DNA of 18,503 bases from JBEKVE01 sp049514335 (GTDB lineage: Bacteria > Actinomycetota > Acidimicrobiia > Acidimicrobiales > UBA8190): assembly GCA_049514335.1 (NCBI GenBank), contig JBEKVE010000045.1:1-18503 (forward strand). Reading direction: 5' to 3'. Below the pieces are notes generated by a model. The model was not told the DNA's origin, searched no databases, and worked only from the letters and a program-made list of their open reading frames with translations. The position numbers and the translations under genes are program-made. Shown here piece by piece: positions 1 to 6,570 of the stretch; positions within the stretch are counted from its first letter, which is position 1, and the number at the start of each line of letters is the position of its first letter.

Positions 1-831
1 CTCGGCACCCAGGGACGGCTCCAGAACGTGCTGGCCGAGGCCGGCGTGCGGGCGGTGGCCCCCCTGGCGGTGGAGGAGGGCCCTGCGTGGGTGGGCGCCC
101 CCTTCCTCCTCATGCCGCGCGTGGCCGGACGGGTGGTGCAGGCCGAGCAGCCCTACCTGCGGGTGGGGTGGCTGGCCGAGGCCACCCCCGACGAGCAGCG
201 CCGGCTGCACGGGGCGGTGCTCGACGCCCTGGCGTCGATCCACCGCCTCGACTGGGAGCGCTGGGGGTGCGCCACGATCCTCGCCGGGAGGGTCGGCGAT
301 GGGCGCAGCTCGGGGTGGCTTCATCACGAGGTGGAGCACTGGGGCGCCTACCTGGCGTGGGCGTCGCAGGGCACGGCACCGCCCGTGCTCGGCGACGGTC
401 TGCGGTGGTGTCGGGAGCGGCTCCCCCGAGACGAGCCACCCCCTTCCCTGCTGTGGGGCGACGTGCAGCTGGGCAACGTCCTCGTGGCCGACGACATGGA
501 CGTCGCCGCCGTCCTCGACTTCGAGATGGCGTCCATCGGGCCGGCCGAGGTCGACCTGGGGTGGTATCTCGCCCTGCACCGCATGGCCGTCGACCGCTGC
601 CACGGCGACCTGCCGGGGTTTCCCGGTCGCGACGACACCGTGGCCGCCTACGAACAGCGCCTCGGCCGCACCCTCGACGACCTGCGCTGGTACGAGGCCT
701 TCGGCGCCCTGCGCAGCGGGGCCATCCTGGTGAGAGCGGCCCACCTCCTGCGTCGTCTGGGCGTCGACGACAGCTGGCTCACCCACCACAACCCCACGGT
801 GGACCTGCTGGCCGACCTCATCGGGGCCTGA
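1..831 (+). CDS. APH-family phosphotransferase, 5' end outside window
   Basis: The reading frame is open from the first base, so the true start lies upstream; 276 codons are visible. The frame carries the aminoglycoside phosphotransferase (APH)/choline kinase-like catalytic core. WGDVQLGN lies at visible residues 152-159, with Asp154 as the presumed catalytic base and Asn159 as a metal ligand; it replaces the usual HGDxxxxN, so Trp stands where His is common. The metal-binding motif follows as DFE at residues 173-175, and then the typical GPAEVDLGW helix. The N-terminal ATP-binding lobe is only partly present. Members of this family beside fatty-acid genes in actinobacteria are often called ACAD10/11-like or simply phosphotransferases, and their substrates are mostly unknown. 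Drug resistance should not be assumed. The gene ends about 100 bases before the MarR gene, which has its own promoter-like region. Confidence 0.85.
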   Translation, partial: LGTQGRLQNVLAEAGVRAVAPLAVEEGPAWVGAPFLLMPRVAGRVVQAEQPYLRVGWLAEATPDEQRRLHGAVLDALASIHRLDWERWGCATILAGRVGDGRSSGWLHHEVEHWGAYLAWASQGTAPPVLGDGLRWCRERLPRDEPPPSLLWGDVQLGNVLVADDMDVAAVLDFEMASIGPAEVDLGWYLALHRMAVDRCHGDLPGFPGRDDTVAAYEQRLGRTLDDLRWYEAFGALRSGAILVRAAHLLRRLGVDDSWLTHHNPTVDLLADLIGA

Positions 832-851
832 CCCCGGGGTGCGGGCCACCC

Positions 852-888
852 GAGAAACTGAGTCTTTCTCATAAGGAGATACACTCAG
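852..888. promoter_or_regulatory. Two overlapping inverted repeats, candidate MarR operator
   Basis: Two perfect 6-base dyads interleave here. GAGAAA (852-857) pairs with TTTCTC (865-870), and CTGAGT (858-863) pairs with ACTCAG (883-888). The second dyad's arms coincide with the predicted -35 and overlap the -10. MarR dimers typically bind such dyads over their own promoters and repress them; that this site is the operator is inference from position. Confidence 0.45.
858..885 (+). promoter_or_regulatory. Predicted promoter of the marR-ABC operon
   Basis: A -35-like CTGAGT at 858-863 and a -10-like TACACT at 880-885 are separated by 16 bases, in the only AT-richer stretch between the phosphotransferase and the MarR gene. 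Both hexamers are imperfect (about 3/6 and 4/6 to the sigma-70 consensus). A start near 892 would leave a leader of about 45 bases before the GTG at 938. Confidence 0.45.
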
Positions 889-937
889 CATTCCGCGCGG
901 CCGGACCGGCCGACCGCCCCAGGCTCAGGAGGAGTGC

Positions 938-1459
938 GTGCCTGTGTCCCGCCCCCCGGCGACGAGACCCTCGTCCCCCACCGGCCACCGGCCGCCGGCG
1001 CCGGGGACGACGGCCGAGCTGGCCGAGCTCTTCACCCACACCGCCCGCCGCCTTCGTCGCGATTCGAGCGCCCAGCTGGCCCCGTTGGGCCTGACCTACG
1101 GGCAGGCCCGGGTCCTGCGCCTCGTGGCGCACGCCGGGCACCCCCTGCGCATGGCCGACCTCGCGTCGCAGCTGGAGGTGGTGCCCCGTTCCGCCACGAC
1201 CATGGTGGACGCCCTCGAGGCGGCCGGCCTGGTGGGGCGGGCCACCGACGCCGGAGACCGCCGCTCGGTGCTGGTGTCGCTCACCGCCGAGGGACGGCAC
1301 CTCATCGACGGCCTCGAGACGGCCCGGCGCCACAGCGCCGAGGAGGTGTTCGGGGGCCTCGACACCGCCCAGCGTGCCGAGCTCATAACGCTTCTGTCCG
1401 TGCTCTGCGCCCGAGGCTCGTGCCCCCGGTGCTGCGACACCGACGGGGGCGCGTCATGA
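938..1459 (+). CDS. MarR-family winged-helix transcriptional regulator
   Basis: This 173-residue protein has the MarR architecture. There is a proline-rich N-terminal tail (about residues 1-25), a helical dimerisation segment, and the winged helix-turn-helix from about residue 60 to 120, including VPRSATTMVDALEAAGLV as the recognition region and the DAGDRRSVLVSLTAEG wing. The GTG start at 938 is preceded by AGGAGG (927-932) with five-base spacing. The C-terminus carries four cysteines (157, 162, 165, 166) within ten residues, which is unusual and could bind metal or respond to oxidants. The stop codon overlaps the ATG of the ABC exporter gene (ATGA, 1456-1459), so the two are almost certainly co-transcribed and translationally coupled. 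By family precedent it represses this operon until an effector is present; the effector is unknown. Confidence 0.9.
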   Translation: MPVSRPPATRPSSPTGHRPPAPGTTAELAELFTHTARRLRRDSSAQLAPLGLTYGQARVLRLVAHAGHPLRMADLASQLEVVPRSATTMVDALEAAGLVGRATDAGDRRSVLVSLTAEGRHLIDGLETARRHSAEEVFGGLDTAQRAELITLLSVLCARGSCPRCCDTDGGAS

Positions 1460-3417
1460 GCATGCACGGCGGCATGGGCATGGGGGGGCACGGCGGCATG
1501 GGCATGGGTCTCATGCGCTCTCTGCGGCGCGACGACTCGGTCAAGCACCAGGAGCTCCCCCCGGGCATCCTGCGGCGCATCCTCGAGTTCGCCCGGCCCT
1601 ACCGGGCCATGCTCGGTGTGTTCCTGGTGCTCATCATCCTGGACGCGGTGTTGACCGCCGCCAACCCCCTCATCTACCGGTCCATCATCGACACCGGGAT
1701 CAAGGACCACCGCACCGGGTACATCGTCGAGCTCGCCGTGCTCGTCGCCGTCCTGGCCATCCTGGACGCCGGCGTGTCGCTGTGGCAGCGGTGGGTGTCG
1801 GCGCGGGTGGGCGAGGGGCTCATCTACGACATGCGCACCAAGGTCTTCGAGCACATCCAGCGGATGCCGGTGGCCTTCTTCACCCGCACGCAGACCGGGG
1901 CGCTCGTGTCGAGGCTCAACAACGACGTGCTCGGCGCGCAGCAGGCCTTCACCGACACCTTCTCGTCGGTGGTGAGCAACGTCATCGGTGTGGCCATCAC
2001 CCTCGCCGCCATGCTGTGGCTGTACTGGCCCATCACCGTCGTGGCGCTGTTCCTGCTCCCGGTCTTCCTCATCCCGGCGCGCTACGTCGGCAAGCGGCTG
2101 TCCGACATCACGCGCGAGAGCTACGCGCTCAACGCCCAGATGACCAACACCATGACCGAGCGGTTCAACGTGGCCGGCGCGCTCCTCGTCAAGCTCTTCG
2201 GCCACCCCAAGCAGGAGACGGCCGGATTCGAGCGCAAGGCGGGACGGGTGCGCGACATCGGGGTCACGCAGGCCATGTACGCCCGGGTGTTCATGGTGGC
2301 GCTGTTGCTCACCGCCTCGCTGGCCACGGCGATCGTCTACGGGTGGGGTGGCGTGAGCGCCGCCCACAAGACGCTTGCGGTGGGGACACTGGTGGCGCTC
2401 ACCCTCTACCTGACCCGTCTGTACGGGCCGCTCACGGCGCTGTCGAACGTGCAGGTGGACGTCATGACCGCCCTGGTGTCGTTCGACCGGGTCTTCGAGG
2501 TCCTCGACCTGCCGCCCATGATCGCCGACAAGCCCGACGCCCGTGCCATCCCCCGGGGTCCGAGCCGGGTGCAGTTCGACCATGTCGACTTCAGCTATCC
2601 CACCGCCGACGAGGTGTCGTTGGCGTCGCTGGAGTCGGTCGCCGTCCTCGATCAGACCCCGTCGAACCAGGTGCTCTTCGACGTGTCGTTCGAGGCCGAG
2701 CCCGGCCAGCTCGTGGCCCTGGTGGGTCCGTCGGGCGCGGGGAAGACGACCATCAGCCACTTGGTGCCGCGGCTCTACGACGTGCGCGCCGGCGCCGTGC
2801 GCATCAACGGCATCGACGTCAGGGACGCCACCCTCGCCTCGGTGCAGGACATCGTCGGGGTGGTCACCCAGGACGCCCACCTGTTCCACGAGACCATCCG
2901 GTCCAACCTGCTCTACGCCAAGCCCGACGCCACCGAGGAGGAGCTGTTCACGGCGCTGCGGTCCGCCCAGATCCTCCCCCTCGTCGAGACGCTCCCCGAC
3001 GGCCTCGACACCGTCGTGGGTGACCGGGGCTACCGGCTGTCAGGGGGCGAGAAGCAGCGCATCGCCATCGCCCGCCTGCTGCTCAAGGCTCCCGACGTCG
3101 TGGTCCTGGACGAGGCGACGGCCCATCTCGACTCCGAGTCCGAAGTCGCCGTGCAGCGCGCCCTCAAGACGGCGCTGGCCGGCCGTACCTCACTCGTCAT
3201 CGCCCACCGTCTCTCCACCGTGCGCGACGCCGACATGATCCTCGTGATCTCCGAGGGCCGCGTGGTGGAGCAGGGTCCCCACGACGAGCTGCTCGCCGCC
3301 GGCGGCCTGTACGCCGAGTTGTACCGGACGCAGTTCGAGCACCAGGCCGAGAGCGCCGACGACGGCGCCGACGACCTGAACCTGGGCTCGGCACCCGAGC
3401 CTGCCGGCGGCGCCTGA
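1456..3417 (+). CDS. ABC exporter half-transporter (fused membrane and ATPase domains)
   Basis: This 653-residue protein has a type I exporter layout. Six predicted membrane helices (about residues 50-330) are followed by a nucleotide-binding domain. Visible ATPase motifs are Walker A GPSGAGKTT (424-432), signature LSGGEKQR (528-535), Walker B ending in Asp552-Glu553, and the switch His584 in IAHRLSTV. All catalytic residues are present, so one chain should dimerise into a working exporter. About 20 extra residues lie between the FSYP A-loop region and Walker A. The first 20 residues are rich in Met, Gly and His (seven Met, two His), which might bind soft metals, though glycine/methionine-rich starts also occur in actinobacterial exporters of this type. 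The upstream frame is open as far as 934, but the ATG at 1456 overlapping the MarR stop is the natural start. The likely role is drug, lipid or metal-complex efflux under MarR control; the substrate is not readable from sequence. Confidence 0.92.
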   Translation: MSMHGGMGMGGHGGMGMGLMRSLRRDDSVKHQELPPGILRRILEFARPYRAMLGVFLVLIILDAVLTAANPLIYRSIIDTGIKDHRTGYIVELAVLVAVLAILDAGVSLWQRWVSARVGEGLIYDMRTKVFEHIQRMPVAFFTRTQTGALVSRLNNDVLGAQQAFTDTFSSVVSNVIGVAITLAAMLWLYWPITVVALFLLPVFLIPARYVGKRLSDITRESYALNAQMTNTMTERFNVAGALLVKLFGHPKQETAGFERKAGRVRDIGVTQAMYARVFMVALLLTASLATAIVYGWGGVSAAHKTLAVGTLVALTLYLTRLYGPLTALSNVQVDVMTALVSFDRVFEVLDLPPMIADKPDARAIPRGPSRVQFDHVDFSYPTADEVSLASLESVAVLDQTPSNQVLFDVSFEAEPGQLVALVGPSGAGKTTISHLVPRLYDVRAGAVRINGIDVRDATLASVQDIVGVVTQDAHLFHETIRSNLLYAKPDATEEELFTALRSAQILPLVETLPDGLDTVVGDRGYRLSGGEKQRIAIARLLLKAPDVVVLDEATAHLDSESEVAVQRALKTALAGRTSLVIAHRLSTVRDADMILVISEGRVVEQGPHDELLAAGGLYAELYRTQFEHQAESADDGADDLNLGSAPEPAGGA

Positions 3418-3426
3418 GTCTCGGCG

Positions 3427-3460
3427 GGCCGGCGCAGGGCGAGGGCCGGCGCAGAGCGAG
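3427..3460. repeat. 17-base tandem duplication between convergent genes
   Basis: Two adjacent 17-base copies, 3427-3443 and 3444-3460, differ at one position (G3438 versus A3455). They fill most of the 46-base gap between the ABC exporter stop and the citrate synthase stop. No T-tract hairpin terminator is visible in this gap. Confidence 0.7.
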
Positions 3461-3463
3461 GGC

Positions 3464-4981
3464 TCAGGGCGCGGGGACAGGAGCGGGGGCGGGCGGTCCG
3501 GTGTAGCGCGCCGCCGGGCGGATGAGCCGGTTGTGCTCCGCCTGCTCGAGCACGTGCGCCGCCCAGCCGATGGCGCGCCCGGCGGTGAAGGTCGGCGTGA
3601 ACATCTCGCGCGGGATGCCGCACTCGTGCATGACGACGCCGGCGTAGAACTCCACGTTGGTGAACAGCTGCCGGCCGGGCTTCATGTCGGCCAGGACCTC
3701 AACCGCGGTGCGCTCCACCTGGGTGGCGAAGTCCACGAGCGGCCCGCCGAGCGCCCGGGCGACGTCACGCAGGAACACGGAGCGGGGATCGTCGGTCTTG
3801 TACACCCGGTGCCCGAAGCCCATCACGCGGTCACCGCGCTCGACCGCCCGGCGCAGCCACGCCTCGGCCCGGTCGGGGCTGGCGATGTCGTCGAGCATGC
3901 CGAGTGCCCGGCTGGGCGCGCCCCCGTGGAGCGGGCCCGACAGCGCCCCGATGGCGCCGCACACGGCCGCGGCCAGATCGGCACCGGTCGAGGTGATCAC
4001 CCGGGCCGTGAAGGTGGAGGCGTTGAAGCCGTGGTCGACCGTCAGGATCTGGTACTGCTCGATGGCGCGGGCACGCTCGGCGGAGGGTTCGGAGCCCGTC
4101 ACCATCCACAGGTAATTGGCGGCCGCCCCCAGGTCGGGGCGGGGCTCGACCGGGCGTCCGCCGCGGCGCAGGGTCCAGGCGGCGGCGAGGATGGTGGGCA
4201 CCACCGCGCACAGCTGCAACGCCTGGGCGCGCAGCTCGGTCGGGTCGATGTCGAGCGTCGGGCGCCATCCGAGCTCCGCACCGAGCATCGACACCGCCGT
4301 GCGTAGGACCTCGAGAGGCGACCCCTTCCCGGCCAGTCGGCCGAGCACCGACGCCAGGCCCGGCGGCAGCGCCCGCAGGGCCGCCACCTGAGCCGTGAAC
4401 GCCGCCGCCTGGTGCCGGTCGGGGAGCTCGCCGTCCACCATGAGGTACCAGACGTCCTCGAGCGACCGCGTGGCGGCGAGGTCGACGGCCGAGTACTGCC
4501 GGTAATGGAAGAAGCCCTCCAGCCCCCGCACGTCGCCCAGCGCGGTCTCGGCCGCCACCACCCCCTCGAGCCCGGACGGGACGTCGGTGGCAGGCTCGGC
4601 CACCGGTCGCAGGCGGGCAACGCCGAGCAGGTCGCGCAGTGACACCACCCCGACCAGGTCGTGGCCGTCCACCACGGGAAGGTGGCGGTAGCCGTGGCGG
4701 GCCAGGCTCGTCCACGCCGCCTCGGCTTCCTCCTCGGGCCCGAGCACGTGCGGACCGGCGGTCATCCACGACTCGACCACCTCGGTGGTGGGCGATACGG
4801 GTGCAGCCGCGGCCCGCAGCAGATCGCGCTCGGTCAGGATCCCCGCCACCTTTCCCTCGACCGTGACGATCACCGATCCGGTCACGGCGTCGCGCATGAC
4901 ACGGGCCGCGTCGGCCAGAGATGTCCCGGCCTCGCAGGTCACGGCGGGGCTCGACATGAGGTCGCCGACGAGGGTGCGCAT
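3464..4981 (-). CDS. Citrate synthase (CitA-type) with N-terminal CBS domain pair
   Basis: This 505-residue protein is a fusion. Residues about 8-60 and 68-120 form two CBS repeats (each ending in a V/I-G-[IV]-[LV]-[ST]-x-RDLL pattern), a module that usually binds adenine nucleotides or SAM. From about residue 138 onward is a complete citrate synthase of the short bacterial type. Active-site elements are VDHGFNAST with His317, GPLHGGAPSRA with His352, MGFGHRVYKTDDPR, and TNVEFYAG with Glu444 at the usual catalytic Asp position. Glu here is also found, from memory, in Bacillus CitA-type enzymes, so activity is plausible: condensation of oxaloacetate with acetyl-CoA (or propionyl-CoA). The ATG at 4981 is chosen because AAGGAG lies nine bases upstream and MRTLVGDLM begins the CBS domain; the frame is open to 5134 but would cross the predicted promoter. 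It is divergent to an HTH-citrate synthase homologue. CBS binding may make flux energy-sensitive. Confidence 0.88.
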   Translation of the reverse strand: MRTLVGDLMSSPAVTCEAGTSLADAARVMRDAVTGSVIVTVEGKVAGILTERDLLRAAAAPVSPTTEVVESWMTAGPHVLGPEEEAEAAWTSLARHGYRHLPVVDGHDLVGVVSLRDLLGVARLRPVAEPATDVPSGLEGVVAAETALGDVRGLEGFFHYRQYSAVDLAATRSLEDVWYLMVDGELPDRHQAAAFTAQVAALRALPPGLASVLGRLAGKGSPLEVLRTAVSMLGAELGWRPTLDIDPTELRAQALQLCAVVPTILAAAWTLRRGGRPVEPRPDLGAAANYLWMVTGSEPSAERARAIEQYQILTVDHGFNASTFTARVITSTGADLAAAVCGAIGALSGPLHGGAPSRALGMLDDIASPDRAEAWLRRAVERGDRVMGFGHRVYKTDDPRSVFLRDVARALGGPLVDFATQVERTAVEVLADMKPGRQLFTNVEFYAGVVMHECGIPREMFTPTFTAGRAIGWAAHVLEQAEHNRLIRPAARYTGPPAPAPVPAP

Positions 4982-5053
4982 GGGCGCCCGCTCCTTCCCG
5001 GCCCGTCCGGCTCGTCCGGGGCCGACCTTCTCATCATGGCGCCCGAGCCGATC

Positions 5054-5082
5054 CTTGTAAATGTTGATCAAGTCAATGTGAA
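5054..5082 (-). promoter_or_regulatory. Predicted promoter of the CBS-citrate synthase gene
   Basis: Read on the minus strand, TTCACA (5082-5077; 5/6 to the -35 consensus) is followed after exactly 17 bases by TACAAG (5059-5054; 4/6 to the -10). This lies in the AT-richest stretch nearby. The expected start is near 5047, giving a leader of about 66 bases before the ATG at 4981. Confidence 0.5.
5064..5071. promoter_or_regulatory. TTGATCAA palindrome, candidate operator between divergent genes
   Basis: This perfect 8-base palindrome, AT-rich in a very GC-rich genome, sits inside the 17-base spacer of the predicted minus-strand promoter and 20 bases before the plus-strand start. A regulator bound here could affect both genes. 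The adjacent HTH-citrate synthase is the obvious candidate binder; this is inference. Confidence 0.35.
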
Positions 5083-5090
5083 GGCCTACG

Positions 5091-6290
5091 GTGGGCGCCG
5101 TGGACGGCGCACCCGTGTCCAAGACCGGGCCCATGCTCGAGAGCGAGGAGGCCGCCCGCAGCCTGGGGGTGAAGCTGTCGACCCTCTACGCCTACGTGAG
5201 CCGGGGGCTGCTCACGTCGCACCCCGCCCCCGACGGGCGTCGCAGCCTTTTCCCGGCCGACGAGGTGGAGGCCCTGGCCCGGCGTTCCCGGGGCGGCCGG
5301 CGGACCGAGACCCGTCTGGCCACGGTCACGACCGCCATCACGCAACTGCGCGACGACGGGCCCGTGTACCGCGGCACCCGGGCCACCGACCTCGCCACGT
5401 CGGTCCCCTACGAGGACGCCGCCGAGCTGCTGTGGCAGGGCGACCCGCCCGGCGCGAGGCCGTGGGCGGCGGTGCCGGTGCACCCCCCGCCCGACATGGG
5501 CACCTCCGACCGCCTCCGGTGGGCCGTCATCATGTGCGGGGCACGCGACGAGCTGCGCTCGGACCTGCGCCCCGAGTCGGTGCGGACGGTGGCACGACGG
5601 CTCGTCGCCACCCTGGTGCGCTGCGTCGGACCCGTCCCGGGAACGACACCGGGCATCGGTGCCGCCGACTCGGTGGCCACTGCCCTGGCGGTCCGACTGA
5701 CTGCCACGCCCGACTCCTCTGTCGTAGCCGCCGTCAATGCCGCCCTCGTCCTGTTGGCCGATCACGAGCTGGCGGCGTCGACGCTGGCCGTGCGGGTGGC
5801 GGCCTCGGCGCGGGCCGACCCCTACGACGCGGTGCTGGCCGGGCTGGCGCTCATGGGCGGAGCGCTGCACGGCGGAGCGTCGCAGCTCGCCTGCACCCTG
5901 CTGCGCCAGGCGCACGGCACCAGCCCGGCCCGCGCCTTCAACGAGACCCTGCGCTGGGATCGCGTCCTTCCCGGGTTCGGGCACACGGTGTACCGGGGCA
6001 CCGATCCCCGTTTCGCCGTGCTGTGGCCGGTGATCGGGCGCCTGGCCCCACCGGAGCTGCGCCGGACCCTCGACGCCGTGGTCGATCTGGCCGCCGTGCG
6101 CGGCCTACCGCCTCCCAACGTGGACCTGGCGCTGGCCGCGCTGGCCCTCGGTGCCGGCATGCCCGACGACGCGGGCCGGACAATCTTCACCATCGCCCGG
6201 GTGGCGGGGTGGACGGCGCACTACCTCGAGGAGCTGGGCGAGCCGCCGCTTCGCTACCGGGCCCGGGCCGTCTACGCCGGCAGGGGCTGA
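5091..6290 (+). CDS. Citrate synthase homologue with N-terminal MerR-like helix-turn-helix
   Basis: This 399-residue fusion protein starts, at residues about 15-66, with a MerR/excisionase-like DNA-binding domain (EEAARSLGVKLSTLYAYV, then a GRRSLFPADEVEAL wing). The rest is a citrate synthase fold. The three catalytic positions are all present: His225 (ADHELAAST), His260 (GALHGGA) and Asp345 (PNVDLALA). GFGHTVYRGTDPR and the final ARVAGWTAHYLEE segment are also present. It could therefore be an enzyme that binds DNA, or a regulator that senses citrate synthase ligands through a retained active site; the sequence alone cannot decide. The GTG at 5091 has GAAGG six bases upstream (5080-5084). 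An alternative ATG at 5133 starts right at the HTH and would suit a downstream promoter (TTGATC 5064-5069, TACGGT 5087-5092). It is divergent from the CBS-citrate synthase and is followed by a strong terminator. Confidence 0.87.
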   Translation: MGAVDGAPVSKTGPMLESEEAARSLGVKLSTLYAYVSRGLLTSHPAPDGRRSLFPADEVEALARRSRGGRRTETRLATVTTAITQLRDDGPVYRGTRATDLATSVPYEDAAELLWQGDPPGARPWAAVPVHPPPDMGTSDRLRWAVIMCGARDELRSDLRPESVRTVARRLVATLVRCVGPVPGTTPGIGAADSVATALAVRLTATPDSSVVAAVNAALVLLADHELAASTLAVRVAASARADPYDAVLAGLALMGGALHGGASQLACTLLRQAHGTSPARAFNETLRWDRVLPGFGHTVYRGTDPRFAVLWPVIGRLAPPELRRTLDAVVDLAAVRGLPPPNVDLALAALALGAGMPDDAGRTIFTIARVAGWTAHYLEELGEPPLRYRARAVYAGRG

Positions 6291-6307
6291 GCGCAGGCCC
6301 GGCGCGA

Positions 6308-6341
6308 AAACGCCCGCCGTCTTTGCGGGCGGCGGGCGTTT
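6308..6341. terminator. Strong hairpin terminator, probably bidirectional
   Basis: AAACGCCCGCCG (6308-6319) pairs perfectly with CGGCGGGCGTTT (6330-6341), giving a 12-base stem with a ten-base loop. The AAAA/TTT edges give a short U-tract on either strand. It lies 18 bases after the HTH-citrate synthase stop and would end that transcript. It could also stop readthrough from the minus-strand SPFH gene. Confidence 0.85.
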
Positions 6342-6383
6342 GTCCTGTGCTGTGTGCGCCCCCGGAGGACCGGGAGGGACCCT

Positions 6384-6524
6384 GTGCGGCTTGAGATGCC
6401 GTGGTCTTTGCGACTGGATCCGGACGCAGAAGCGTTCGGGTCGATCGTCGACTATTTCCGAGGTTCAGTCCCGGCAGGGCACCTGCGTGCCCGCCCGATA
6501 CCCGATCCCTGGGAGGCGCCGTGA
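6384..6524 (+). CDS. Possible small protein (46 residues), unrecognised
   Basis: A GTG-started frame of 46 codons follows the terminator. It has a good Shine-Dalgarno site (GGAGG at 6373-6377, six-base spacing) and begins VRLEMPWSLRLDPDAEAFGS. The product would be soluble, mildly acidic and rich in aromatics and proline, ending in PIPDPWEAP. About 30% of codons end in A or T, clearly more than in neighbouring genes, which argues for a non-coding or foreign origin. No promoter is obvious between the terminator and the start. A perfect 6-base hairpin (GGGCAC 6477-6482 with GTGCCC 6487-6492) lies inside the frame. It fills most of the 280-base gap between the HTH-citrate synthase and SPFH genes. 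It may be spurious. Confidence 0.3.
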   Translation: MRLEMPWSLRLDPDAEAFGSIVDYFRGSVPAGHLRARPIPDPWEAP

Positions 6525-6570
6525 TAAGTCCCGACTGACCAGGTGCCCCACCTCCTCTCCGAAGGTTTCT

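Noticed and set aside
1..831. Antibiotic-resistance phosphotransferase
   Set aside because: The APH fold is shared by many kinases of unrelated substrates, and nothing in the sequence or context indicates an aminoglycoside substrate.
1096..2889. Long minus-strand open frame (597 codons) opposite the MarR and ABC genes
   Set aside because: Its translation is dominated by His, Gly, Arg, Glu and Val without any domain, and the plus strand encodes unmistakable MarR and ABC motifs; it is a GC-rich shadow.
3650..3652. Glu444 instead of the catalytic Asp in the CBS-citrate synthase, read as a dead enzyme
   Set aside because: Glu at this position, in an NVEFY context, also occurs in Bacillus CitA-type citrate synthases as I recall them, so it is more likely a subfamily trait than loss of function.
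6461..6476. tRNA-like T-arm (GGTTCAGTCC)
   Set aside because: The flanking bases do not form a 5-base stem and no acceptor, D or anticodon arm is found around it.
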